A DNA stretch of 41,205 nucleotides from Acidobacteriaceae bacterium. GTDB lineage: Bacteria > Acidobacteriota > Terriglobia > Terriglobales > Acidobacteriaceae. This document shows, piece after piece, positions 1 through 8,818 of the stretch. Each line of letters opens with the position of its first letter. The first letter of the stretch is position 1. Location: NCBI GenBank assembly GCA_903642265.1, contig CAHJWN010000033.1:1-41205 (forward strand). Direction: 5' to 3'. The notes beneath the pieces were generated by a model. That model had not been told where the DNA came from and ran no database searches. It was given only the letters and a program-made list of their open reading frames with translations. A program made the position numbers and the translations under genes.

Positions 1-80
1 GGAATGCGAAGTATGGGATTGTGACGATGTGTGTTGGTGGAGGGATGGGAGCGGCGGGGATTTTTGAGAGGGCGAGTTGA
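1..80 (+). CDS. Thiolase (acetyl-CoA acyltransferase), C-terminal end only
   Basis: Reading from base 3, the first 25 codons end at TGA 78-80 and contain TMCVGGGMGAAGIFE. This is the C-terminal signature of thiolases; the cysteine of the MCVGGGMG block is the general acid/base cysteine of the family (thiolase consensus T-[ML]-C-[IV]-G-G-G-M-G). The family cleaves 3-ketoacyl-CoA to acetyl-CoA plus a shortened acyl-CoA, the last step of beta-oxidation, or works in the condensing direction. The rest of the gene lies outside the window. The next gene on the same strand, 60 nt downstream, is an acyl-CoA dehydrogenase, which supports a fadA-fadE type operon and the degradative role. The family call is firm despite the short fragment; the exact thiolase subtype cannot be decided. 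Confidence 0.9.
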   Translation, partial: NAKYGIVTMCVGGGMGAAGIFERAS

Positions 81-140
81 TTGCGGCGAATGACCCTCGA
101 GCACGACCGTTTGGCTTAAGTTTCATTTAGGAGTAACACC

Positions 141-1985
141 ATGGCTACGATGACCGCACCTGTTTCCGCCCCGAAGAAAATCGCTGGCGGCGCTTTCCTG
201 ATCTCCGACGCGAAGCCGAACGAGTGCTTCTTTCCTGAGGACTTTACCGACGAGCATAAGCAGATTGCGCAGACTACCGCCGAGTTCGCGACCAACGAGA
301 TAGCCCCGATGGGCGATGCCATCGAGGCAAAAGACTTTGCAGTCACAAGGAGGCTGATCAGAGAGGCGTCGGCGCTAGGACTTACTTCGGTGGACATTCC
401 TGAAGAGTATGGCGGCCTGGAAATGGACAAGGTGACCTCGGCGATTGTGGCAGACAATATTGCGAAGCAGGGAAGCTTTTCAGTGGCATTTTCGGCACAT
501 GTGGGGATAGGAACGCTGCCGATCATCTGGTACGGGACCCCAGCGCAGAAGAAGAAGTATCTGCCGAAGCTGGCAACGGGGGAGTATGTGGGAGCGTATG
601 CGCTGTCGGAGTCGACGTCGGGCTCGGACGCGATGAATCCGCGAAGCCGCGCGGTGTTGAGCGAAGATGGCAAGCACTACACGATCAATGGCGAGAAGAT
701 GTGGATCACAAATGGCGGATTTGCAGACATCTACACAGTATTTGCGAAGTGCGCGGTTCCGGATGGCGACAAGGCGGGTAGCGCCAGCGGCCAAGAGAAA
801 CAGGAGAAGCTGACGGCATTCCTGATTGAGCGTGGGACGCCTGGATTTGCTGTAGGAAAGGAAGAGCACAAGCTGGGGATACGCGGGTCGTCCACGTGTC
901 CGCTGATTCTGACAGATTGTAAGATCCCCGTTGAAAATCTGCTAGGCGAGGTGGGCAAGGGGCATCACATCGCGTTCAACGTGTTGAATGTGGGGCGGTA
1001 CAAGCTGGGATCGGCGGCGATTGGCGGAGCGCGAGAGGCATTCGGGCATGGCATTCGGTACGCAAAAGATCGGAAAGCGTTCGGTAAGTCGATCTCGGAG
1101 TTTGGCTTGATTCAGGAGAAGATTGCTGAGTGTGCGGTAGGCATATTTGCTGGCGAGGCGATGTGTTATCGAACGGTCGGTTTGATCGACGCCGCGTTAG
1201 CCGATGTGAGCAAAGACGATACCAAGGAGATTCAGAAGCAGATCGAGAACTATGCGGTGGAGTGCAGCATCTCGAAGGTATGGGCTTCGGAGATGCTGGA
1301 TATGGTCGTGGATCATGTAGTGCAGATCTTTGCGGGTTATGGATATGTCGAAGAATATCCGGCGGAACGGGCCTACAGGGATGCTCGAATAAATCGGATA
1401 TTTGAGGGAACAAACGAAATCAATCGCCTCATTATCACAGGATGGCTGATGAAGTCGGCTATGAGTGGGAAGCTGCCGTTGATGCAGGCGATCAAGACGC
1501 TGATGGATGAGGTGATGGCCGGCCCTGTTCCCAAAGAAGATCGCGACGGACCATTGGCTGAGGAGTACGACCTGCTTGCATCTGCCAAGAAGTTGACGCT
1601 GTTTGCGGCGGGTTCGGCGACGCAGAAGTATATGGCTGCGATTGCTGACGAGCAGGAGGTGATGGCCGCAATTGCGGACATGATCATCCAGGTGTTTGTA
1701 ATGGAGAGCTGTATCTTGCGAGCCGAAAAGATCTCAGCGCGTAAGAGTGGAAGTGGGCCTAACAAAGATGTGGCTGTCGCGATGGCGCGGATGTATGCGG
1801 CTTCGGGCATGCAAATCATCGAGGCTTCGGCAAGGAAGGTGATCGCTGCGGTAGCCGAGGGGGACACGTTGCGGGTGCAGCTAACAATCTTGCGCAGGCT
1901 TGCCAAGCATGATCCGGTGGATACCATTGCGCTTGGACGGCTGGTGGCGGGGCACATCGTACGGGCCGGTAAGTACGCCGTCTAG
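141..1985 (+). CDS. Acyl-CoA dehydrogenase, long/very-long-chain type (FadE-like)
   Basis: A 614-residue flavoprotein dehydrogenase for the first step of beta-oxidation, forming trans-2-enoyl-CoA from acyl-CoA and passing electrons to ETF. Visible family features are the YALSESTSGSDA block and WITNGGFADIYTVFAK (flavin/substrate-binding beta domain, about residues 150-200) and the RINRIFEGTNEINR segment near residue 422, whose Glu422 sits where the catalytic glutamate of medium-chain and related enzymes lies (YEGT motif). About 200 residues beyond the usual 380-400-residue core form a C-terminal extension, as in VLCAD/ACAD9 and Bacillus FadE-type enzymes, so long substrates are likely. The ATG start is set by AGGAG at 129-133, 7 nt upstream. 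It follows a thiolase fragment by 60 nt, so the two probably share a transcript. Substrate chain length is inferred, not shown. Confidence 0.93.
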   Translation: MATMTAPVSAPKKIAGGAFLISDAKPNECFFPEDFTDEHKQIAQTTAEFATNEIAPMGDAIEAKDFAVTRRLIREASALGLTSVDIPEEYGGLEMDKVTSAIVADNIAKQGSFSVAFSAHVGIGTLPIIWYGTPAQKKKYLPKLATGEYVGAYALSESTSGSDAMNPRSRAVLSEDGKHYTINGEKMWITNGGFADIYTVFAKCAVPDGDKAGSASGQEKQEKLTAFLIERGTPGFAVGKEEHKLGIRGSSTCPLILTDCKIPVENLLGEVGKGHHIAFNVLNVGRYKLGSAAIGGAREAFGHGIRYAKDRKAFGKSISEFGLIQEKIAECAVGIFAGEAMCYRTVGLIDAALADVSKDDTKEIQKQIENYAVECSISKVWASEMLDMVVDHVVQIFAGYGYVEEYPAERAYRDARINRIFEGTNEINRLIITGWLMKSAMSGKLPLMQAIKTLMDEVMAGPVPKEDRDGPLAEEYDLLASAKKLTLFAAGSATQKYMAAIADEQEVMAAIADMIIQVFVMESCILRAEKISARKSGSGPNKDVAVAMARMYAASGMQIIEASARKVIAAVAEGDTLRVQLTILRRLAKHDPVDTIALGRLVAGHIVRAGKYAV

Positions 1986-2086
1986 TGATAAGCGATCCCG
2001 CATCTTGGTGCGTGTGAGCATGATCATAGGGTGGCGCTGTAACACAAATGGTGCAGGCGACCGGCGTTCATTGAGGGTGTTTTCGA

Positions 2087-5000
2087 TTGCCATTCAATGT
2101 TCGTGATGTAACCATCGTCCCGTTACCTATGATTACGTGGACACGTTCGAAGCTCGCCATCCTGTGGTTCTCATCAGTCATTCTTTGCACGGTCCTTACG
2201 GGCGGGGGAATGCTTACCGCACAGCGGCTCATTCTGCCTGCTTCGATTGCATCAGGGCGGTCGGACGTTGATGCAGGAGCGGTACCGGCATCGCAGATGC
2301 TGACGCTTACAGTGCGGTTGAAGCCGGTTGCGATGCGCCTCGCTGCACTCGATCAATTGCTTGCGGGACAGATGACGGCGGGATCTCCGAGTTATCGGCA
2401 ATGGGTAACACCAACTGAGTTTGCAGCGAAGTTCGGACCGACGGACGAGGAGATTGAACAGGTGAGGACCTGGCTAGAGTCGCAGGGGCTCGAGGTCTCC
2501 CAAGTTTCTGCTTCGCGGTTGCAAATAAGAGTGACTGGCAGCAGTTCACGGGTTGCGGCGGCGTTTGAAGTGGAACTTCGGCAATACCGCACTGCGGCGA
2601 CAAATGGCGTCATGACGAGCTACTTCGCTACTACGCAGGCGGCTTCGATTCCGAAAAAAGTAGGTGCATTTATTTCCGGGATTTCAGGGCTGGATGACAG
2701 GCCTGTGCCAGAGCGAATATCGGTGACGGCTCTGGGTGCGAGCGGTACCAAGATCTCAACCGGAGGGTCGCTCGAAGCAATCGAAGCGATGGTCCAAGAT
2801 AACGCGGCGGCTGCACTAGTCGTAGTAACCCAGGCTTGCGTGTCAGACTTTGCAGCGGCTGATGTCGAGGCGTACACAACAGTCCTGCGGCAGGCGCAAG
2901 CGCAAGGCATTACTGTGCTTGCGACGAATGGATGTGGGGCAGCTAGTTTTCCGGCGAGCCTGGCGGAAGCAACAGCGGTAACTGCACCGACGGCAAATAC
3001 CCTTAGTCGTCGTTGCGCTCAGAATGATGGCCGGTTAGTAGCCGTACCTACCGCGAGTGGTGCTGTAGCTGCGCGTGATGAGGATTGTGAGGTATCCAGT
3101 GTGGAGCGGCCTGCTTGGCAATTCGCCCAAGGGCTGCCCTATGACAACCGGCGAGCCGTACCGGATGTGACAGCAGATGTTGCGGCGCTCGCGCAGACGC
3201 TTGCGGGAGTATCAGTACGAGCGGGAACGCGGCTTGGTAACGTTGCGCCGGTCCTGTATGCATTGGCAAAGGATCCTGGACTTTATACACAGCCTGACGA
3301 CGTGATGGCGGGAACTTGGGAAGATGCGACCGGGCTTGGTGTCGTGGATTTGAAGGTGCTGGCGAATGACTTTCCCCAGGGAACAATTGGAACGTCGAGC
3401 CTCCTGGTGTCTTCGACCTTTGCTCCGGCGCATGGCAGCGCGCTGATCCTGACAGCAACGGTAACGAGCACCGGTGGAAGCGGCATACCGACAGGAACTG
3501 TGACGTTTACGAGTACGCAGAAGGGACCGCTGGGGACGGCGGTACTTAATGCCATGGGTGTGGCAACGTTCACGACGAATCAGCTGGCCGGGGGCACGTA
3601 TACAACGACCTCCGTGTACGGTGGGGATGCGACCTATACGGGTTCGACGAGTGGTGTGGCTACGATCACCGTGGTGCCTGAGGTCTCGATGATCACGGCG
3701 ACGGTCGCACCGGGTGCGGCTGTGGGCGGCAGCGCCTCAATTGCGGTGTCGGTGACGTCGGCTTCGGGTGTGGGTACTCCAGGCGGGACGGTAACGGTCT
3801 CGCCACAGGGAACGAAGAACACGGCTTCTGCTACAGGAGCGGTGACAGGAACTTCAGGAACCGCTTCAGGCACTGTGTTGCTGCCGGTGTACGAAGCAGG
3901 AGAATTTACGCTGCTGATCTCCTGCACAGATGCTGACCCGAGCTACTCATGTGACTCACCGATTGCCGTGCAGATGACGGTTGGCAAGGGTTTGACGACG
4001 ACGAGCATCACCGGAGTTCCGACGGATCCAGCGGTAGGTGTGGCTTATACGCTTACAGCGACGGTGGCTGGATCAGTCGCAGGATCGTCAAGCGCAAGCA
4101 TGACGCGAAGCACTGTTGTGACTCGAGGAAAAACTACGATCTCGAGGGTGCATCCCTCGGCTACTACGGCGTCGAGTGGGCCAACTGGCAACGTGCAATT
4201 TATGAATGGAACGACTTACCTCGGAACGGCGGCAACCACCAACGGCGTGGCGACGTATAGCGGGACGGCAACGGCGGCGAAGAACAGCTTCAACGCCATG
4301 TACTCAGGCGATCAGAACTATGGGACGAGCAGCTCCACGACGAAGGCTACGACCGGTCTGACGGCGACATCGACCTCGCTCACGGCTTCGAGCTATGCGG
4401 TCAGCATTGGACAGACGCTCACGTTCTATTCGACCGTCTTTTCGGTTGGTGTGGCGTCGACGCAGACGGGCACTGTGACCTACTCCGCGACGGCGCAGGG
4501 TGTCCTGGGGTCGGGAACGGTGTCAGGTGGCCTGGCAACCTTGACGGTGAGCTCTCTACCAGCAGGCACGTACACCATGACGGCGACCTACTCTGGTGAT
4601 TCGGCGTTTGCAGGTAGTTCAAGCACCTCCTCGGTGATTGTGACAGTCGCTGCAGGTGTAGCGACGCTGGCGGGAAGTTTCAGCCCGGCGACGGTGCCCT
4701 ACGGATCAGATGCCGTGCTAACAGCGACGGCAAGCTTTGCCGCGACGTCGATAGGGGGACCAAGCGGAACTCTGGTGGCGAAGATTGCAGGCGTGACCGG
4801 AGCGACCTATACGCAAACGCTGGCGGCTTCAACAACGTCACCGAGTTCGGTGGCAGTGTTCACGTTCCCGGCACCGCCTCCGGGAGTTTATACGGTGACC
4901 GTGAGCTGTCCGGCGGCAGACGTGTTTAGCTGCGCCGGACCGGTGGCAATTCCGTTTACGGTGGTCCGCGGTGGAACGACAACGGCTCTAACGTTGACTC

Positions 5001-6145
5001 CGCCGGGTCCGCTGGCGGGGCAGCCGGTGACAATCACAGCGACCATCAGAAATGCTGGCGACGATACCCGGGCTTACACCTTCACTGGAACGGTGCAGTT
5101 CTTTGCGAATAATCAATTACTAGGGACAGGCACGGTGAGTGGCGTAACGGCCTCCATCTCGGCGGCGCTGCCGGCGGGAGCTGCAGAAAGTATCAATGCC
5201 GTCTACTCGGGCGATGTGGATTGGACGACAAGCATCTCGACCCCGGTTGCAATCACAGTGGCTGCGCTGCCAACGACCATCGTGGTTAGCTCCAACGTGT
5301 CGAGTGCGCTGAGCGGCGTTCAGGTAGAGTTGACCGCCACGGTTACAAACATTGCAGGTGGGCCGCTGGCGACGACAGCGCCGACGGGCTCGGTCAGTTT
5401 CTATGATACGTATGAGGGCGTAGTGTCTCTGCTTGGATTGGCAAAGCTGGTAAGCCAGGGCGCGAACACGTCTATTGCGACCTTGATTGCGACGGGGCTG
5501 AGCACAGGAGCGCACAAGGTGTATGCGGTATACCTGGGCGACACAATTTACATGGGATCGACTTCGCCTGCGATCACGCTTGGTTTGACGAGCTACACAG
5601 TGACGTTTGTGCCGACCACATTGACTCTAAAGCAGGGGCAGACGGGACTCGCGTCGCTGGTGGTTAACTTCGAGAGTGGGTTTGGCGGGTCGGTCAGCTT
5701 TGGCTGCACACCACCACCAAATGTTCAGTTGATCTGCTCGTTTTCTCCCGCTGTCTTGACGGCGAGCGGGACGACGACGCTGAACGTGGGCACGGTGCTG
5801 GCGCAGGACGATAAGCGATCGGGGCAGTCTTCTGAAGCGACGCAGCATTCTCCGTTGGGCGGACTCGCCGAAGGAGCCGTGATGGCGATGCTGCTGTTCT
5901 GCATACGATCGAAGCGGCGGCTCCCTGGATTGCTGCTGGCGCTTGTCTTGGCGGGTTCGATAAGTGTAATCGGGTGCACCGGCACGAATGTCACTTCTTC
6001 CTCGACCACAATACCCCCTCCCGTTACGACGCCATCTACACCGGGGACATCGCTGGGGACACAGGTCCTCACGATCACGACGGCGGGATCGGATGGCACA
6101 AACACGGTGCGGCATGATTTCCAATATCAGGTGACGGTGCAGTAA
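2087..6145 (+). CDS. Large exported protein: sedolisin prodomain, degenerate S53 domain, Ig-like repeats
   Basis: 1352 residues. A signal/anchor segment lies at about 21-45. Residues about 68-205 match the pro-kumamolisin activation domain (PSYRQWVTPTEFAAKFGPT, then the ISGLDD end). Residues about 215-430 resemble the S53 fold in its last part (TGLG near the end), but the Glu-Asp pair and the serine-bearing GTSxxxP block are absent: the region reads AGTRLGNVAPVLYALA, as if about 20 residues containing the serine had been deleted. Protease activity is therefore unlikely. From about 435 come seven Big_3-type Ig-like repeats of about 95-110 residues (recurrent PTGTV.F, AGTYT, Y.GD..Y motifs), one divergent repeat, and two hydrophobic segments near 1265-1300, the second ending in an internal GCTG. 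The start is TTG at 2087 with GAGGG upstream; ATG at 2129 is a good alternative. The role may be adhesive or surface-structural, which is inference. Confidence 0.75.
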   Translation: MPFNVRDVTIVPLPMITWTRSKLAILWFSSVILCTVLTGGGMLTAQRLILPASIASGRSDVDAGAVPASQMLTLTVRLKPVAMRLAALDQLLAGQMTAGSPSYRQWVTPTEFAAKFGPTDEEIEQVRTWLESQGLEVSQVSASRLQIRVTGSSSRVAAAFEVELRQYRTAATNGVMTSYFATTQAASIPKKVGAFISGISGLDDRPVPERISVTALGASGTKISTGGSLEAIEAMVQDNAAAALVVVTQACVSDFAAADVEAYTTVLRQAQAQGITVLATNGCGAASFPASLAEATAVTAPTANTLSRRCAQNDGRLVAVPTASGAVAARDEDCEVSSVERPAWQFAQGLPYDNRRAVPDVTADVAALAQTLAGVSVRAGTRLGNVAPVLYALAKDPGLYTQPDDVMAGTWEDATGLGVVDLKVLANDFPQGTIGTSSLLVSSTFAPAHGSALILTATVTSTGGSGIPTGTVTFTSTQKGPLGTAVLNAMGVATFTTNQLAGGTYTTTSVYGGDATYTGSTSGVATITVVPEVSMITATVAPGAAVGGSASIAVSVTSASGVGTPGGTVTVSPQGTKNTASATGAVTGTSGTASGTVLLPVYEAGEFTLLISCTDADPSYSCDSPIAVQMTVGKGLTTTSITGVPTDPAVGVAYTLTATVAGSVAGSSSASMTRSTVVTRGKTTISRVHPSATTASSGPTGNVQFMNGTTYLGTAATTNGVATYSGTATAAKNSFNAMYSGDQNYGTSSSTTKATTGLTATSTSLTASSYAVSIGQTLTFYSTVFSVGVASTQTGTVTYSATAQGVLGSGTVSGGLATLTVSSLPAGTYTMTATYSGDSAFAGSSSTSSVIVTVAAGVATLAGSFSPATVPYGSDAVLTATASFAATSIGGPSGTLVAKIAGVTGATYTQTLAASTTSPSSVAVFTFPAPPPGVYTVTVSCPAADVFSCAGPVAIPFTVVRGGTTTALTLTPPGPLAGQPVTITATIRNAGDDTRAYTFTGTVQFFANNQLLGTGTVSGVTASISAALPAGAAESINAVYSGDVDWTTSISTPVAITVAALPTTIVVSSNVSSALSGVQVELTATVTNIAGGPLATTAPTGSVSFYDTYEGVVSLLGLAKLVSQGANTSIATLIATGLSTGAHKVYAVYLGDTIYMGSTSPAITLGLTSYTVTFVPTTLTLKQGQTGLASLVVNFESGFGGSVSFGCTPPPNVQLICSFSPAVLTASGTTTLNVGTVLAQDDKRSGQSSEATQHSPLGGLAEGAVMAMLLFCIRSKRRLPGLLLALVLAGSISVIGCTGTNVTSSSTTIPPPVTTPSTPGTSLGTQVLTITTAGSDGTNTVRHDFQYQVTVQ

Positions 6146-6163
6146 AGCTGCTTGCCGAGCGGG

Positions 6164-6180
6164 TTCACTGATAGAGTGAA
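6164..6180. repeat. Short perfect inverted repeat (6-bp arms, 5-nt loop)
   Basis: TTCACT (6164-6169) and AGTGAA (6175-6180) are perfect complements around GATAG, in the 71-nt gap between the Ig-repeat gene and the methyltransferase gene. No T-run follows on either strand, so it does not qualify as an intrinsic terminator. It may be a weak operator or have no function. Confidence 0.3.
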
Positions 6181-6216
6181 GAGGCATTCAGCCGGTCGCC
6201 TGAGGAGTTTCGCCGC

Positions 6217-6864
6217 TTGAACGACACGTCGTCATCTTTTCTGTATGTCCAGTTCGGTTGTGGATTGTGCGCACCGACATCTTTTCGCAATTTCGATGCG
6301 GGGCCGGCGTTTTGGCTCCAGTCGCGATTACCGTTCCTGCGTCAGTCGTTGGTGCGGCGAGGCTTCCCGGACTATCCCCGAAACGTCGAGTACGGAGACG
6401 TGATCGGCGGGCTGCCACTGCGCGAGAAAAGCGTAGACGCTGTGTATTGTTCACATGTGCTTGAGCATTTGGCGCTCGACGATCTTCGGAAGACGCTGCG
6501 GAATGTTTATCTATACCTGAAACCAGGAGGCATATTTCGATTCGTGCTCCCTGATCTGGAGGGGTTGGCGAGACGTTATCTGGAGTCAAGCGATGCCGGT
6601 GCAGCAAGCCAATTTATGCGCGCCTCGTACCTCGGGGTAGATTCGCAAGGGGCAAGGTTCGAAAAGCTGTCCCGGAGTTTATTCGGAAGGAGCGCGCACT
6701 TGTGGATGTGGGACCACAAGAACATAGAGCTTGAGCTAAAAGAGGCGGGTTTTACAGAGATTCGGCGCGCCGTAATAGGTGACAATCCCGATCCCCACTT
6801 TGCGAAGGTAGAGGACGAAGGCCGCTGGAAAGACTGCCTGGGTATGCAGTGCCGGAAAGGTTAG
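6217..6864 (+). CDS. SAM-dependent methyltransferase (Methyltransf_11-like)
   Basis: 215 residues, cytoplasmic, no signal or membrane segment. The N-terminal FGCGLCAPTSFRNFDAGP (residues 13-30) is a variant of the glycine-rich SAM-binding motif I with the acidic residue at the end of strand 2. GDVIGGLPLREKSVDAVYCSHVLEHL (61-86) and LKPGGIFRFVLPDLE (101-115) are the other class I methyltransferase hallmarks. Proteins of this shape often sit in polysaccharide or lipid-glycan gene sets, and the convergent neighbour here is a family 2 glycosyltransferase, but the substrate is unknown. The start is TTG 6217, chosen because GAGGAG (6202-6207) lies 9 nt upstream. The stop codon overlaps the stop of the opposite-strand glycosyltransferase. 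Confidence 0.82.
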   Translation: MNDTSSSFLYVQFGCGLCAPTSFRNFDAGPAFWLQSRLPFLRQSLVRRGFPDYPRNVEYGDVIGGLPLREKSVDAVYCSHVLEHLALDDLRKTLRNVYLYLKPGGIFRFVLPDLEGLARRYLESSDAGAASQFMRASYLGVDSQGARFEKLSRSLFGRSAHLWMWDHKNIELELKEAGFTEIRRAVIGDNPDPHFAKVEDEGRWKDCLGMQCRKG

Positions 6865-7634
6865 GTGTTTGCCGCGATATGGGCAGCAAGGTACTTCCAG
6901 CGGATGTAGATCGAATGATGGACGTGGAACTGAAGACCCTCGCGACCATCCAAAAAACCTAAGCGAAAGACGTAGTTATAGATGAATGTGAAGAGGGGAT
7001 TAAGCACGGTGTTGGTGAAGTAGGCGAGAGGATTAGGGCTGGTCTTGCCTCGGCGAAGCATTAATGGGACGCTGGCATCGGCATAGCGACGCATGTGCTC
7101 CTTGTAAAGGGCGAGCGTTGGGTATTGATAGTGCAGGAGGTCGCCCCCTACCTGGCCGGTTCGGCCCGCTGTCTTGGGAGTTGCATGGGGCTCTGTGTTC
7201 TCTTCGCAGCGGGCAAAGTCTTTGCGGAAAAGCCGAAGTTTGCGGTCAGGGTAGAGACCACCGTGACGCATCCATCGGCCGAAGATCAGGTTCAACCGGG
7301 GAACAGTGTAGCCGCCATACTCCGGCTCTGAGGCCAGCGTCGACCTTATCGCCGCTGCCAGGGCTGGACTGACGACTTCATCAGCATCTAGGTTCAGGAT
7401 CCACGGATTGGTGCAGTGATCAAGCGCGGAGTTGACGCCAGGACCGTAGCCGCGCCAGGGTTCGTGGAAGATAACCGCGTTGTATTCCTGTGCTATCTCA
7501 AGGGTGCCGTCAGTCGACCCGGAGTCGACGAGAACAATCTCGTCTGCCCAAGTCACGCTGGCAAGAGTGCGACGAATGTTTTCGGCCTCGTTGCAGGCGA
7601 CGATAGCTACGGAGAGCGCTTGCCGGTTGCTCAT
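6861..7634 (-). CDS. Family 2 glycosyltransferase (WaaE/KdtX-like)
   Basis: 257 residues from ATG 7634. The GT-A fold signature is clear: VAIVACNEAENIRRTLASV at the N-terminus, the EIVLVDSGSTDGT nucleotide-sugar loop (residues 32-44), and the metal-binding D-A-D in NLDADEVVS (Asp83-Ala-Asp85). FHEPWRGYGPG..SALDHC matches the subgroup related to WaaE/KdtX lipopolysaccharide-core glucosyltransferases. The C-terminal RWKYLAAHI region may contact the membrane. It probably transfers a sugar onto an envelope glycolipid at the cytoplasmic face; donor and acceptor are unknown. The reading frame stays open upstream of 7634, but that part is low-complexity His/Arg-rich sequence without family similarity, so the start at the conserved N-terminus is preferred. 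The stop overlaps the convergent methyltransferase stop. Confidence 0.85.
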   Translation of the reverse strand: MSNRQALSVAIVACNEAENIRRTLASVTWADEIVLVDSGSTDGTLEIAQEYNAVIFHEPWRGYGPGVNSALDHCTNPWILNLDADEVVSPALAAAIRSTLASEPEYGGYTVPRLNLIFGRWMRHGGLYPDRKLRLFRKDFARCEENTEPHATPKTAGRTGQVGGDLLHYQYPTLALYKEHMRRYADASVPLMLRRGKTSPNPLAYFTNTVLNPLFTFIYNYVFRLGFLDGREGLQFHVHHSIYIRWKYLAAHIAANT

Positions 7635-7756
7635 GCGCGCGGAAGATCCATGGCCTAAGGCTACGCTGTTTGAGGATTGGCTCGCAACCGTACATCGATG
7701 ACCGTGCGATTGCGAAACGCTCTTCAGCTTTGTTATTCGCTGTGGGTGATTGTGGG

Positions 7757-8656
7757 TTATGGTCCAACGGTGCCGTTGCCAGGAGTGATGGTCGTTGGAC
7801 TGTTGCCGCGGGTGGCGACGACTCCGACAACGACACCGGTGACGACCACGACTGTGCCGGTGACCCAAACTTTCTTCGGCATGTGGCGAATAATCCTGCT
7901 GACCTTCGAGACCGGGCTTGACCCCCCACTGGAAGGCGACGGGCCTTCGGTTCCGGGCGATCCGGGATTCGTCGGCGAAAGTGGATTGGTTGGGGTGCCG
8001 GGTGTCCCAGGGTTTACAGGGGGGCCTGGGTCGCTAGGAGTTACCGGGGTTGTAGGCGAGGCGGGGGTTGTAGGTGTTCCTGGAGTAGTGGGACTGTCAG
8101 GAGTGGTGGGTGTAGAGCCGCCTCCGCCACCCGCGATGTTGCTCTGATGGATGATCGTGGTCGCCACAAGGGCGCCGAGGGTTGCAGTAACGCCTATGGT
8201 GTAGCTGCCGGATGTCGCGTTCGGTTTGAGTCCGTGTGCAATGGCCTTGCCTTCGGAGTCTGTGGTTACCGAAAGTGTTGAAAGGCCATTGAAGGTGCCG
8301 GTCGCTCCGGTGCCGCCGTTCTGAATTGAGAAGAGAATGAGAGCGCCAGCAACAGGCTTGTGGTTCTCATCTTCTACCTGCACGATGGGTTCGCGGGCGG
8401 TGCGTTCGCGGACGTTGTTGAGTGCGTCTTCGCCATCGAGGATGGTGATATGTAACATCATGGGCGTTGCAGGTACAGCTTGCGCAAAGGCTGGCGCGGC
8501 TGGTCCTGCAAGCAACGCAAGCACAAGGACGACGGCGAGAAGCTGCCTAAAGCCAGCTAGGATTGGATGGACAATCACATTGCAAAACGTGTAGCCAGGA
8601 GATAAGGATCGAGCAGACCCAATGAGTGAAGGTTTGGTGTCGAGAGTCATAGGCAT
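7757..8656 (-). CDS. Exported protein with Big-1-like domain, Pro/Thr-rich stalk and C-terminal hydrophobic segment
   Basis: From ATG 8656 the product has 299 residues. A strong Sec signal (LLAVVLVLALLAGPAAPAFA|QA) is followed by a domain with IVQVEDENHKPVAGALILFSI and TTDSEGKA.AHGLKPN, typical of the bacterial Ig-like Big-1 (invasin) family. Next comes a glycine run, a stalk of about 60 residues rich in Pro, Thr, Ser and Gly (repeated PTTPG-type units), and a C-terminal hydrophobic helix (VWVTGTVVVVTGVVVGVVA) after two lysines. This suggests a surface or periplasmic protein held at its C-terminus. The start is uncertain: TTG 8803 has an AGAGG-type site, and GTG 8578 would give a canonical short signal peptide. 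The gene lies 16 nt or more downstream of the lipoprotein gene on the same strand and may be co-transcribed with it. No specific function is recognised. Confidence 0.68.
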   Translation of the reverse strand: MPMTLDTKPSLIGSARSLSPGYTFCNVIVHPILAGFRQLLAVVLVLALLAGPAAPAFAQAVPATPMMLHITILDGEDALNNVRERTAREPIVQVEDENHKPVAGALILFSIQNGGTGATGTFNGLSTLSVTTDSEGKAIAHGLKPNATSGSYTIGVTATLGALVATTIIHQSNIAGGGGGSTPTTPDSPTTPGTPTTPASPTTPVTPSDPGPPVNPGTPGTPTNPLSPTNPGSPGTEGPSPSSGGSSPVSKVSRIIRHMPKKVWVTGTVVVVTGVVVGVVATRGNSPTTITPGNGTVGP

Positions 8657-8818
8657 CGTAAGGGGACCTGAAGTTGGGCTATGTGTGAGTGGGACTGGGA
8701 AGATCGAACCTTCAAGTTCTAACCGGACAGCCATCATGTTGAGGAAACAACTGCCGACACCGTTGATGACTGGACATCTGAAAGCATGCTGAAGGCTGAT
8801 CAATCGACATCCTCTTGA

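Noticed and set aside
3390..5650. DNA tandem repeat array or CRISPR
   Set aside because: The repeats are protein-level Ig domains with strongly diverged DNA; there are no identical direct repeats with regular spacers.
7635..7868. N-terminal extension of the glycosyltransferase
   Set aside because: The extension is His/Arg-rich low-complexity sequence, overlaps the end of the next gene and precedes the conserved family start.
7920..8147. Collagen-like Gly-X-X repeat frame on the plus strand
   Set aside because: It is the antisense reading of the Pro/Thr-rich stalk of the minus-strand Big-1 protein: proline codons read backwards give glycine codons. The minus-strand frame has a signal peptide and a recognisable domain; the plus-strand frame has neither.
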